Part shown: positions 48,122-54,058 of the stretch, piece by piece
Position numbering within the stretch: position 1 is the first letter of the stretch
Layout: each line of letters opens with the position of its first letter
Source: Microglena sp. YARC
Taxonomy: Eukaryota; Chlorophyta; Chlorophyceae; Chlamydomonadales; Chlamydomonadaceae
Direction of reading: 5' to 3'
DNA length: 64,000 nt
NCBI GenBank assembly: GCA_022414725.1
Contig: CM039465.1
Span: forward strand, 39,830,435-39,894,434
Notes under the pieces: generated by a model
The model's database searches: none
What the model was told of the DNA's origin: nothing
Seen by the model: only the letters and a program-made list of their open reading frames with translations
Translations under genes and position numbers: made by a program

Positions 48122-50341
48122 GGGGGGGGGGATGTCCCACCTTTCCAACGTGAAATTCCTACTTATGTAGGACTTCTTCCGCCTTTCTTCCTTAACCCTT
48201 AGTGGCATTTGTCTGGGAACAGGGTCCCACTTCCTAGTGTGAAAATCCTTCCATAGATAAAAAGCAAAATAAGTTATATGCAGCGTCGCATGCGACGCTA
48301 AAAAATGGCTGAGAGTGATCGCAATGGAGAAACGGGCGGCAACAGAAGCGAGTTAGTTACGTGACTCTTGGCTGACGTGTCAGGCTTCATCGCGGTCAGA
48401 CAGATGGTCGGTCGCACAGACTGACAAATGGGTAACCCCGGGGCTCCAGCCCCCTGGAAGAGGGGGATCCGCCAAACATGAAATAAGATCAAACATCCAT
48501 CAAGCTCACGACCTGATTATATTTGTGAAATAAAAATGACAAAAGATAAAACGTCCATTAAGCTCACGACCTGATTATATTTGTGAAATAAAGATGAAAT
48601 AAGATAAAACGTCCATCAAGCTCACGACCTGACTCTTTTTTTGTCTTCACTTGCCGTACTTTCCGCCTGGCTACCTACAGAAAGATAGTCTGCGAGGCTA
48701 AACCAGACGCTTACGCTCAGCCCTGGCCAACATTGGACACCCGTCAAATTGATGGTGGTCAAGTGCCTCTGGAGGCTGGGAATGTAAATAGTGAGTGGAA
48801 GGCTGGCGGTGAGTTGAGTGGAGGGTGGGTACCTTGCCCTTTTTTTTGCTAAGCTTAGCAGCTTCTAAGCAGCTCCCTTTACCCACCCTTGGGCCGAACC
48901 TGAAGCTAGCTAGTGTGCCTTGAAGCCTGACTAGCTACCGGCCTTTCTTTTTGGCGGAGCCCCCTCTTCAAGGGGGCGGGAGCCCCCATGTTTACCCATT
49001 TGTCCGTCTGACCGAAAAATGTATTGAAGCCTGACACGTCATCCAACGGTCGCGTAACTAACTCGTTTCGATCAGCTCCATCGTTGCCACCTTTCGTTCT
49101 GTTGCCAACACACTCAACCAATTTTCCGCGTCGCTTGCGACGCTGCATAGGACTTGTTTGGGCTACTCATGTCAGCTTCCCGCCAGCTCCAATATCCAGC
49201 CGCTGGGTCAAACCCAATGCTTGAAGTTGCATGCTGGCCAGATCAGCTTTCAGACACACTAGCTAGCTTCGGGTTCGTCCCAAGGGTGGGTAAAGGGAGC
49301 TGCTTAGAAGCTGCTAAGCGTAGCCAAGAAAAGAAGCACGGCTAAGTACCCACCATCCACTCAACCCACCACCAGCCTTCCACTCACTATTTACACTCCC
49401 AGCCTCCTGAGGCACTTCACCGCCATCAATTTGACAGGTCTCCAATGTTGGCCAGGGCTGGGCATCGGCGTCTGGTTTAGCCACGCAGACTGTCTTTCTG
49501 CCTGGCTACCTGCCTAACTACCCACCTTTCACTCAACCCACCACCAGACAGCTACCACCACACATTTACACTCCCAGCCTACAGGCCACTGTTGTCACCC
49601 TCCATATGACGGGTCTCCGATGTTGGCCAGGGCTGGGCATCGGCGTCTGGTTTAGCCACGCAGACTGTTTTTCTGCCTGGCTACCTGCCTAACTACCCAC
49701 CCTTCACTCAAACCATCACCAGACAGCTACCACTCACCATTTACACTCCCAGCCTCCAGAGGCACTGTGTCACCCTCCATTTGACGGGTCTCCAATGTTG
49801 GCCAGGGCTTGGCATCGGCGTCTGATTTGGTGTCCCTAGCATGCTGATCACGAAGTCGCTTGACCCGATCGAGCATGTCCTGGGAGGCGTCGACCAACAC
49901 AACATGTTCGATTCCAGATCGAGTTCCTGCCAGGCGGGCTAGCACGTGCTCGGCTGTACAAACCAGGCAAGGGCAGGGCAGGGTATAAGGCGGGAAATAG
50001 GTAAGAAGGATGAACTTACAAACATGGGGGTGGAGGGAAGGAAACAGGGGTGGGGGGATAGGGGTGGGGGTGGGGGGCTTTCTGTGTTTACAACTAGGAT
50101 GAACGGACAGACAGGGGTGGGGGGGAGGAAGGAAACAGGGGGGGGGGGGGGGGGGGGGGGAGCTTCATGTGTATATAAGTGGGATGAAGGTACAAACATG
50201 GGGGGGAAGGAAAGGAAGCAGGGGGGTGAGAGGGGGGGGGGGGGGGGGGGGGGAGGGGGGGGGGGAGGGGGATGTAGGGCAGCTTCATGTGTCTGTAAGT
50301 AGGATGAACGTACAAACATGGGAATGGAGGTAAGGAAGCAA

Positions 50342-50377
<36 letters not shown>

Positions 50378-52820
50378 GAAAACAGGGAGAGGGCAGCCAC
50401 CGCGAATGACCTCTTGAAGTCCAGATCAGCTGCCCCCCACCCACCCACCCACCCACCCCACCCCACCCCCCCACCCACACCCACATCCTTCCATTTTGCC
50501 GTGCCTCCCCCCCATCCACTCCCTCCACCCCACCCCCTCCACCCCCACCCACATCCTTCTCTTTTTTCATGCCTTCCCCCCACCCAACCATAAATCATTT
50601 GTGACCCAAATTTCATAAACTCACATGCCCCTCCCAACACAGCAGCCACTGGGAATAACCTCTTGCAGTCTTCAAGCCTATCCAGCAGACGTTCAGAAGC
50701 CACAGACAGCAAGGGATCATCGCCGCTGCCCAGGTATGCAGCTCGATCTCGATGCCTCTCCTTAAAGGCACTGCGGAGTTGGGTTGGGTTGGGTTGGGTT
50801 GGGTTGGGTTGGGTTGGGTTGGGTTGGGTTGGGTTGGGTTTGGGTTGGGTTGGGTTAGGTTGGGTTGTACAGGATTGGTTTAGTTTGGTTTGGGCTGGTT
50901 TGGATTGGTCTAGGCATGGTTGGTTTGGTTTGGGTAATGACTAATGAGTCTGATGTACTGATGTGCATATCTCGAAGCCTCGTAAAGGCACTGCACAGTG
51001 AGACATGGACGATTACACCCTAATATAACGGGTTTGCTAAGGGTTGACTAGCTGGGGAACAGCTGAGTCTTGAAACTGTAAGGTAATCCAGAAACATACC
51101 ATAGGCAGTACAACTAAAAACTACTTTTCCTGGGATTTTTGACCATTTAACCGATTTTTGACAGTTTTCTATGATTTCCGACCGCCCCAACCGTTTTGGG
51201 GGATTTTTGACCATTTTCTCAGTTCCCATCACACAGGTCAGCGCCAACGAGCAAGCCAACTGTAAGGCAATCCAGAAAACGACATAACCAAATAATCAAT
51301 GAATGGAGCATCTGCAATTACACCCTAATATGTATGGAACGGCAATATGATATCATATGATATCATGTCATCATATGATGTCATACGATATCTTTTGATG
51401 TCGGCAGTATGACTAGGCTAAAGTTACTATTTATATGCAATATCATATTATGCAATGTGCATGGTATCATTTGATATCATACTCGCCTTTGGCCAACATC
51501 ATTTTATACGCCAGTCCCTACAAATATAGGATGAATATAGGATGAAACACTTAACACAAAAAAGTCTTCTTAATTTTTTGAAAGATGCCTCGCCTTAAAG
51601 GCACTGCACAGCACGGCACGGCACTGCACAGCACTGCACTGCACTGCACAGCACTGCACGGCACTGCAAAGCACTGCACGGCACTGCACAGCACAGCACT
51701 GCACGGAACTGCAAAGCACTGCACTGCACTGCACTGCACTGCACTGCACAGCACAGCACTGCAAAGCACTGCACTGCACTGCACTGCACTGCACTGCACT
51801 GCACTGCACTGCACTGCACTGCACTGCACAGCACTGCAGGGCACTGCAAAGCACTGCACTGCACAGCACAGCACTGCACAGTGAGCAAAGGATGAAACAC
51901 TGACGATGATCCCCTGCGTGTTCAGAAAATGGTAACGCCTGGTGGGGCGTGATTTTAAAGGAGCCCGTCGTACGCGAGAGAGAGAGCGGTCTTCTACCTC
52001 AACTGGACAAGCTACCATTGCGGTTGACAACGACCTGCAACGCTGAGGGCGACCGAAGGGGGAATCGAACCCCCGACTCTTCATCCTCAAAGCGATTTTG
52101 TCTACCACTAGACCAATATATGTCACTGAAAGGGGCCGCGTTCAGATATGATGTTGATGTATGATCAAATATTTGATATGGTATGATATATGATATATCA
52201 CCATCATATGATGGTGAAATATGATTCGGGATTAGGATGCTGATCAGGGTTTAGGGTTTGGAGGCATTTTGTAAGAGGGCACAATCAATGGGCATGGATT
52301 GGAATATGTTAAGGTGCACGTGTGTTCGATATAAGCACACAATCTGTGTGCATTATGGCCATTCAGCGGATGATTTGGAGTTGGGTTTTATAAACACTTT
52401 GTAGTATATACTTTGTAGCTTGAACTTGAGAATTCTGCCTGGTAATTCTGACATTTTGGCTTGAGAATCGATAATTCTGATAATTGACAAAAATTGTGCC
52501 TGACAGAGTGGAGATAATACAACTATGCACCATTGAAAGATACTACAATTACAAGTACGAGACCCAAATCCAAGCCTATTCCTGAATGGTCATAATGCAG
52601 GACAGAGTTTCCCCCCCCCCCCTATATATAGCTTCCCCTACTTTGACCCCGGTTTTGTACAAATTACCGCTATAAAGAACCCATCTTTATGGCACTATTA
52701 GGCCTTAAAAAGCTATAGTGGCGCTGTCTCTTGAGGAGGGCCTAAACCCTTCCCTGATTCCCCAACCTGATCTTCTGACCCAACCTGGAGAAGAAGAAAA
52801 AAACTGATGAGTTGCCCCTC

Positions 52821-52857
<37 letters not shown>

Positions 52858-53153
52858 ACCTGATCAGCTGACCCCACCTGTCAAAAAATTTCAATCCCCC
52901 CTGACGTCTGCTTCATCTCCTTTGCCACAATCTTTGCCTGGTCAAGGGCAGCGTCGGCTTCGTTAAATTGTGTTCTGACGGAGCATGGGGCCATGTGAGC
53001 AGCACACAGCTGCTGGGGTGCTGCAAACCCGCCTTGTCCATTCACAGCTGAGCCTTGGCGCGCTCCCAGCCTCTCAATGAGGGATACTGAGGACAGATGA
53101 TCGGACCACAGTCGGCATCGCAGAGCATACACGTAGTTCAGGGAACGCCTCAT
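35362..53153 (-). CDS. NDUFAF5: NDUFAF5 homologue, mitochondrial complex I assembly factor (nine exons)
   Basis: Exons, minus strand: 53153-52878, 50770-50625, 49953-49738, 47548-47505, 44740-44582, 42179-42066, 40343-40278, 36698-36633, 35520-35362 (stop TAA 35364-35362). All eight introns are GT-AG and phases agree, giving 414 residues, except that exon 1 ends with T6 (52888-52883) where T5 is needed. The N-terminus [16 protein letters not shown] is basic like a mitochondrial targeting peptide. Exons 1-2 give IEIFD and [12 protein letters not shown]; exons 3-4 give [17 protein letters not shown], then [12 protein letters not shown]. Exon 5 has [20 protein letters not shown], exon 6 [18 protein letters not shown], exon 7 [14 protein letters not shown], exon 8 [15 protein letters not shown], exon 9 [13 protein letters not shown] and [17 protein letters not shown]5 is a SAM-dependent matrix enzyme that hydroxylates an arginine of NDUFS7 early in complex I assembly. 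The SAM-loop region (VLGGASEHVL) departs from the usual GCG pattern. Confidence 0.93.
35735..35806 (-). repeat. tRNA-like sequence with A and B boxes (intron 8 of NDUFAF5)
   Basis: On the minus strand an A-box-like TGGCTGTATGGTA (35799-35787) is followed 33 nt later by a B box GGTTCGAGCCC (35753-35743). The spacing is tRNA-like, but I cannot draw a proper cloverleaf, so a tRNA-derived SINE head or tRNA pseudogene is more likely than a functional tRNA. Confidence 0.5.
36028..36150 (+). repeat. 17-bp minisatellite (GGGTGTATGGGTGGCTG)n
   Basis: About seven near-identical units in intron 8 of NDUFAF5, directly followed by the ATTGAA hexamer tail of the dispersed repeat at 36150-36240. Confidence 0.9.
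36150..36240 (-). repeat. Second copy of the tailed retroelement-end repeat
   Basis: On the minus strand it reads CCTTAATTTCACGTCCTGTG, then GGATGTAACAATTTCAATTTC. It matches 17640-17735 on the plus strand. Both end in a variable number of ATTTCA units, as expected for a retrotransposon 3' tail. Confidence 0.6.
36314..36347 (-). repeat. Partial copy of NDUFAF5 exon 8 in intron 8
   Basis: The plus-strand string GGGATAGAGGCGCCATAATC followed by TGACCCAAACATG matches the 3' part of exon 8 (36645-36680), with a few changes. It lies downstream of exon 8 in transcription, as the exon-3'-edge copies of other exons do. Confidence 0.75.
36403..36605 (+). mobile_element. Family A interspersed element, copy 1
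   Basis: About 200 bp, starting AAGTCCTAGGCACG with the palindrome CGTCGCAAGCGACG, then CGACAGGTGGCAATGG, and ending with a GC-rich hairpin-like GGGGGCTCACGCTCCCC and AGAAGGGGGGGCT. Related copies lie at 40053, 48275 and 48953 (reverse). Type unknown; the short length and conserved ends suggest a MITE or SINE. Confidence 0.7.
36720..37890 (+). repeat. 1.2-kb GGT/GAT-rich minisatellite in NDUFAF5 intron 7
   Basis: Units of about 50-140 bp are built from TTGAGCTGGGTGTGATGGAG, GTTGGCCTGGATGGTGGTGG and AGGTTGGTGATGGGTATGGG in varying order. Long frames across it in several phases (His/Pro/Thr-rich on the minus strand) are repeat artefacts. Confidence 0.9.
37891..38285 (+). repeat. GTGGTG microsatellite and 60-bp minisatellite
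   Basis: 37935-38085 is a (GTG)n-rich stretch. 38098-38280 has about three copies of a 60-bp unit around GATGACGACGTTCATAATCA and GTAATGAGGGTGGACGTTAA. It lies in NDUFAF5 intron 7. Confidence 0.85.
38295..38517. mobile_element. hAT-type MITE with 8-bp target duplication
   Basis: 223 bp starting CAGGGATATTTTTTTAT and ending TTTGAAAAAAAATCACTG. The flanks GTGTGGCT (38287-38294) and GTGTGGTT (38518-38525) match in 7 of 8 positions. CAGGG-type termini and 8-bp duplications are hAT hallmarks. The interior has CGATCGC and CCCCGTTTTGG motifs that recur near 39450 and 52640. Confidence 0.8.
38702..38896. mobile_element. hAT-type MITE, short relative of the element at 44062
   Basis: 195 bp from CAGGGTACTACAAAGCGC to GTAGTACTCTG. 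The flanks GCCTGGAT (38694-38701) and GCCCAGAT (38897-38904) match in 6 of 8. The interior (CTGTGGGCGCAGCGCACAG) matches the outer part of the nested element at 44062-44568. Confidence 0.75.
39170..39390. mobile_element. Probable hAT-type MITE with 8-bp target duplication
   Basis: It ends with TCTGAAATAAAAAACACTG, as does the nested element at 44164-44478 read in reverse. The left end is AAGTGTTTCTTTTTTTG, a mutated CAGTG terminus. The flanks TTTTTGTT (39162-39169) and GTTTTGTT (39391-39398) match in 7 of 8. A 10-bp-stem hairpin, GGTTGAGTAG/CTACTCAACC, lies at 39329-39357. Confidence 0.65.
39560..39620 (+). repeat. Partial family B (ATATGATATCATAT) repeat
   Basis: ATGATATCATCCCTGCCCTT followed by GGTCAACATCATATGATATG matches the right end of the family B elements at 46165, 47165 and 51330. 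Confidence 0.6.
39655..39915 (+). repeat. AT-rich minisatellite of about 37 bp
   Basis: About seven units around ATTTTTATTTACCTGAAATG followed by TTTATGTTATGTTC, in NDUFAF5 intron 7. Confidence 0.85.
40053..40256 (+). mobile_element. Family A interspersed element, copy 2
   Basis: It starts AAAGTCCTGTGCAGCG, has GGAACGACAGGTGGCAACGA, GGCTGACGTGACAGGCTTCA and GGTCGGTCGGACAG, and ends CTCCCAGAAGGGGGGGCTAC. It is the same family as 36403, 48275 and 48953. Confidence 0.75.
40446..40880 (+). repeat. 29-bp minisatellite in NDUFAF5 intron 6
   Basis: About 14 units of GTGTGAACGTTTAGACTATG followed by ACGGTGATA, with exactly 29-bp spacing. It is continuous without unique spacers, so it is not a CRISPR array. 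A GTG-rich microsatellite (40355-40445) precedes it. Confidence 0.92.
41030..41850 (+). repeat. AATC/ATTG microsatellites and about 80-bp minisatellite
   Basis: (CAAT)n lies at 41031-41080 and (ATTG)n at 41318-41350. Between and after are about eight copies of a 70-85 bp unit with TGGCACATGCACACACGCAT, GCAGGGGGTGGTGATAAG and CGTACTATTTATTT. Confidence 0.9.
42271..43264 (-). repeat. Tandem copies of NDUFAF5 exon 6 in intron 5
   Basis: Four diverged copies lie upstream of the used exon: 42271-42366, 42521-42629, 42721-42828 and 42917-43264 (the last split by a hAT element). Each carries the acceptor-side sequence CTGTAGGTGC/T, the CAATCTGCTAAC/T segment and CTATCCCT/CGGTGCCTCACC, ending near the exon 3' end. 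All read with TTGG-rich microsatellite between them. Several have frame-breaking changes, so they look like decoys or dead copies, not alternative exons. Confidence 0.88.
42995..43226. mobile_element. hAT-type MITE with perfect 8-bp target duplication
   Basis: 232 bp from CAGGGTTTTATTTTCCAG to TTTGAAAAAATATCCCTG, flanked on both sides by CAGTACGC (42987-42994 and 43227-43234). It interrupts the fourth copy of NDUFAF5 exon 6, and the two halves of that copy join cleanly once it is taken out. Confidence 0.92.
43280..43862 (+). repeat. AAATAATA and AAACAAAC simple repeats
   Basis: 43290-43400 is an AATAATACAAAT repeat. 43440-43862 is a degenerate repeat of AAACAAACAAACC alternating with TAAACACCAACA and AACGTGAACGCACCTGGGCA. 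The last motif copies the donor edge of NDUFAF5 exon 5 several times. Confidence 0.85.
43863..43953 (-). repeat. Partial copy of NDUFAF5 exon 5 in intron 5
   Basis: It matches the 3' half of exon 5 (44582-44665), including the donor-side ACGCACCTGGGC, the GACGCTCCAGCTG segment and AGACATGCGCAGCTC. It lies downstream of exon 5 in transcription. Confidence 0.85.
44062..44568. mobile_element. hAT-type MITE containing a nested second MITE
   Basis: Perfect 13-bp inverted termini: CAGGGTACTTCCA at 44062 and TGGAAGTACCCTG to 44568. The flanks AACGTGAA (44054-44061) and AATGTAAA (44569-44576) match in 6 of 8. Without the nested 315-bp element and its duplication, the outer element would be about 184 bp, close to the 195-bp relative at 38702. 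It sits 13 bp inside intron 5, next to the exon 5 donor. Confidence 0.88.
44164..44478. mobile_element. Nested hAT-type MITE with perfect 8-bp target duplication
   Basis: 315 bp from CAGTGTTTTTTATTTC to AAATAAAGAACACTG. It is flanked by identical CTGCGCCC (44156-44163 and 44479-44486), showing insertion into the outer element. The interior is rich in GCGACC and GGGTCGC repeats (GTCGCCA). Confidence 0.92.
44760..45490 (+). repeat. Minisatellite of about 60-125 bp in NDUFAF5 intron 4
   Basis: Units contain TGATGAAATGAGGCATGAGA, GTCATTCAGGCAGTGCTAAA and TCCCTGCAGTTCGAACA. The block GCGCAATCCGGGCCTGCGCC with ACACCCTGCAG copies the acceptor-side part of NDUFAF5 exon 5 (44720-44746) at 44900-44935 and 45075-45105, so exon sequence has been drawn into this array. 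Confidence 0.85.
45500..45860 (+). repeat. (AAGCAT)n hexanucleotide microsatellite
   Basis: About 55 units of AAGCAT with AAGTAC and ACGCAT variants. Continuous frames in all phases (Ser-Ile or Met-Leu runs) are artefacts. Confidence 0.97.
46165..46345 (+). mobile_element. Family B element with ATATGATATCATAT palindromes, copy 1
   Basis: It starts GGAACGGCAATATGATA, has CATCATATGATATCATATGA and TGCCGGCAGTCTGA, then GTATGATATCATATGATATC, and ends CAACATCATATGATATGCCG. Start and end are roughly inverted (GGAACGGCA...TATCATATGAT). About 180 bp. Confidence 0.75.
46530..47045 (+). repeat. Two tandem duplications (about 195 bp and about 60 bp)
   Basis: GGCTTGGGGTGGTTATTTGT and surroundings (46520-46720) repeat at 46700-46905. 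AACCTGAGGTGACCGGCCCA and surroundings (46918-46965) repeat at 46984-47032. Located in NDUFAF5 intron 4. Confidence 0.8.
47165..47360 (+). mobile_element. Family B element, copy 2
   Basis: Same order of palindromic blocks as at 46165: GGCAATATGATATCATATGA, TGCCGGTGGTCTGACTAGG, ATGATATCATATGATATCAT and CAACATCATATGATTTGCCG. Confidence 0.75.
47385..47965 (+). repeat. CCATC-rich repeats and about 95-bp minisatellite
   Basis: In introns 4 and 3 of NDUFAF5, on either side of the 44-bp exon 4. 47590-47965 has about four copies of a unit with CATCCATCCATGCAGAGAGG, AAGGATTATCACAAGCTA and TCCCCCCCTCCCACC. Confidence 0.8.
48040..48135 (+). repeat. GT microsatellite followed by G-tract
   Basis: TGTGTGTG runs end in 14 or more G at about 48118-48131, in NDUFAF5 intron 3. 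Confidence 0.95.
48275..48478 (+). mobile_element. Family A interspersed element, copy 3
   Basis: It starts ATGCAGCGTCGCATGCGACG, has GGCTGACGTGTCAGGCTTCA and GACAAATGGGTAACC, and ends GGCTCCAGCCCCCTGGAAGA. It faces copy 4 (48953-49157) across about 470 bp. Confidence 0.8.
48476..48645 (+). repeat. 60-bp tandem repeat, three units
   Basis: The unit contains AAATAAGATCAAACATCCAT, CAAGCTCACGACCTGA and TTATATTTGTG. Confidence 0.85.
48660..49510. repeat. Large inverted repeat carrying NDUFAF5 exon 3 fragments
   Basis: The arm 48665-48920 is inverted relative to 49245-49500. Shared landmarks are AAGGGAGCTGCTTAGAAGCT, the TTTACATTCCCAGCCTCC-type segment and GCCAGGGCTGAGC/GGGCAT with AGTCTGCG/AGACTG. 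Each arm includes a diverged copy of the 3' half of exon 3 (48698-48800 inverted, 49381-49480 direct). Between the arms is family A copy 4. Confidence 0.85.
48953..49157 (-). mobile_element. Family A interspersed element, copy 4
   Basis: On the minus strand it starts AAGTCCTATGCAGCGTCGCA, followed by AGCGACGCGGAAAATTGG, and ends with the GGGGGCTCC hairpin region. It has the cleanest start of the four copies. Confidence 0.8.
49381..49660 (-). repeat. Two tandem partial copies of NDUFAF5 exon 3 in intron 3
   Basis: 49561-49656 and 49381-49480 repeat the 3' half of exon 3 (49738-49840), from the GATGCC/CAGCCCTGGCCAACATTGG segment to the donor-side GAGTGTAAAT. They are spaced about 175 bp apart and separated by TGGCTACCTGCCTAACTACC. 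The donor becomes TGTGTGG in one copy and AGTGAGTGG in the other. Confidence 0.9.
49985..50580 (+). repeat. G-tract and CCCACC-rich low-complexity intron
   Basis: NDUFAF5 intron 2 consists largely of G-runs (the longest about 36 G at 50343-50376) alternating with AGGATGAACGTACAAACATG and AGCTTCATGTGTNTATAAGT units, then ACCC-rich sequence. Glycine- and proline-rich frames across it are artefacts. Confidence 0.9.
50777..50870 (+). repeat. (TTGGG)n array forming the pyrimidine tract of NDUFAF5 exon 2
   Basis: About 17 TTGGG units with few variants. On the transcribed minus strand this is (AACCC)n ending ACTCCGCAG at the exon 2 acceptor. Confidence 0.95.
51330..51520 (+). mobile_element. Family B element, copy 3
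   Basis: It starts GGAACGGCAATATGATATCA, has the GATATCATGTCATCATATGA block and GTCGGCAGTATGACTAGG, and ends CCAACATCATTTTATACGCC. More diverged than copies 1 and 2. Confidence 0.7.
51597..51885 (+). repeat. (GCACT)n pentanucleotide microsatellite
   Basis: About 57 units of GCACT/GCACA/GCACG in NDUFAF5 intron 1. Cys-Ala-Val-Gln-type frames are artefacts. Confidence 0.97.
52051..52123 (-). tRNA. tRNA-like sequence (Gln-like), probably a pseudogene or SINE head
   Basis: The minus strand has a near-consensus A box TGGTCTAGTGG (52115-52105) forming a D-stem GTCT/AGAC, and a perfect T-arm GGGGG-TTCGATT-CCCCC with B box GGTTCGATTCC (52071-52061). By alignment to tRNA-Gln the anticodon would be TTG, but the anticodon stem does not pair well and only three acceptor-stem pairs (GAC/GTC) are clear. 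It lies in intron 1 of NDUFAF5, same strand. A covariance-model scan would decide. Confidence 0.5.
52140..52215 (+). repeat. ATATGATAT-type palindromic repeat, fragment
   Basis: TATGATATATGATATATCAC followed by CATCATATGATGG is related to the family B core but lacks its flanks. Confidence 0.5.
52605..52860 (+). repeat. C-tracts and a fragment of the 38295-type MITE
   Basis: C-runs lie at 52610-52622 and 52822-52854 (about 33 C). 52640-52760 has TTTGACCCCGGTTTTG, ATTACCGCTATAAAG and GAGGAGGGCCTA, matching the interior of the element at 38295-38517. Confidence 0.7.
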
Positions 53154-54058
53154 AGTGACGACTGGCAGGTTGGGGAAGAATGAAGCACAGGAGGCGAAGG
53201 TGTGGCGTCGTCAGGTGTCGTGGATTGGGAGTGTGCAGAAAATAAGTTAGCGCTCGGAGTGCTAGTGTGTGTGTGTGTGCTGGTGTCTACACCGGGAAAG
53301 ACGACCTAGCCTCTATGAGGCGTGGCGTGAGAAGAGTGAGCTGCCCTCGGTGTGGCTGATATTGTAGCTATGTGTGCGGTAGCTAGTAGCTAGGGCTGTG
53401 GCTGTCAGTTCAATTTCCCCCGATTGTGTGCGGCAGCAGTTGGCGCGTTTGTCTTCGGGCCAGTATCCCTGCATAATACGCACGATGTTCCGTGCATTAG
53501 CCTGGTCTATTCACCTCGATCTTCAGGCGATCTAAATGCACTAAGAGCTCAGGATCCAGATCGCTAAGCCCGACACCATCAGCACAATTTCTCACCTTTG
53601 CTTTCTTCCTTTCGCCCATTTGCCCGTCCCCTATCTCTCTAGAAGAAAAATAGTAATTGTCACAAGCGTCCTTTAGGCGTCTAGCCGACTGCAGCATACA
53701 ATCCGTCTCCCGAAACCAAGGAGTGTAACCAGCAGGATTCGAACCCAGGACGTCTCTCCCTCAACCCAGACGAACCACTCCCCAACGAAGGCATCAGCAC
53801 TTTTTCCTGCCTCTTCCATCCACCCACTTGTTGGCACGAACGAAGCCTGGTGCGCATGAGAATTTCCCCCCACCTCACGACCTTGAGGTAACCCTCAGCC
53901 CTGGTTCCTAGCCCACCAGCTCATTCCCCCCCAGCTGTACTAGGACATAGGCCTGCCTGCCTGCGACCGCTTTTCCTGGGCCTCCCGTACTGAGCCATAG
54001 CCCACTGCCTGCGCGGCCCTAAGACCTGGAGCACCCTAGTGAACCTCTACAAGTGGGC
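53154..54058. promoter_or_regulatory. Divergent promoter interval between NDUFAF5 and GTF3C5 homologues
   Basis: The two start codons (53153 minus, 54059 plus) lie 905 bp apart in head-to-head orientation, so the interval should hold both promoters. Minus frames at 53497-53878 have no recognisable domain. The first ATG of the plus gene follows an in-frame TAA at 54020. A tRNA-like A/B box pair lies inside (53735-53785). There is no clear TATA box. Confidence 0.6.
53728..53795 (-). promoter_or_regulatory. tRNA-like A-box/B-box pair, candidate TFIIIC site
   Basis: On the minus strand TTGGGGAGTGG (53785-53775, A-box-like) is followed 29 nt later by GGTTCGAATCC (53745-53735), an exact match to the B-box consensus GGTTCGANTCC. 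A full cloverleaf is not evident. It could be a SINE relic, a tRNA pseudogene or a TFIIIC-binding site. Its position, in the promoter of a TFIIIC subunit gene, makes the last worth testing. Confidence 0.6.

Noticed and set aside
50777..50870. Interstitial telomere
   Set aside because: The repeat is TTGGG, not TTTAGGG as at the chromosome end in this window.
51551..52126. Cys-Ala-Val-Gln repeat proteins
   Set aside because: They are translations of the (GCACT)n microsatellite in intron 1.
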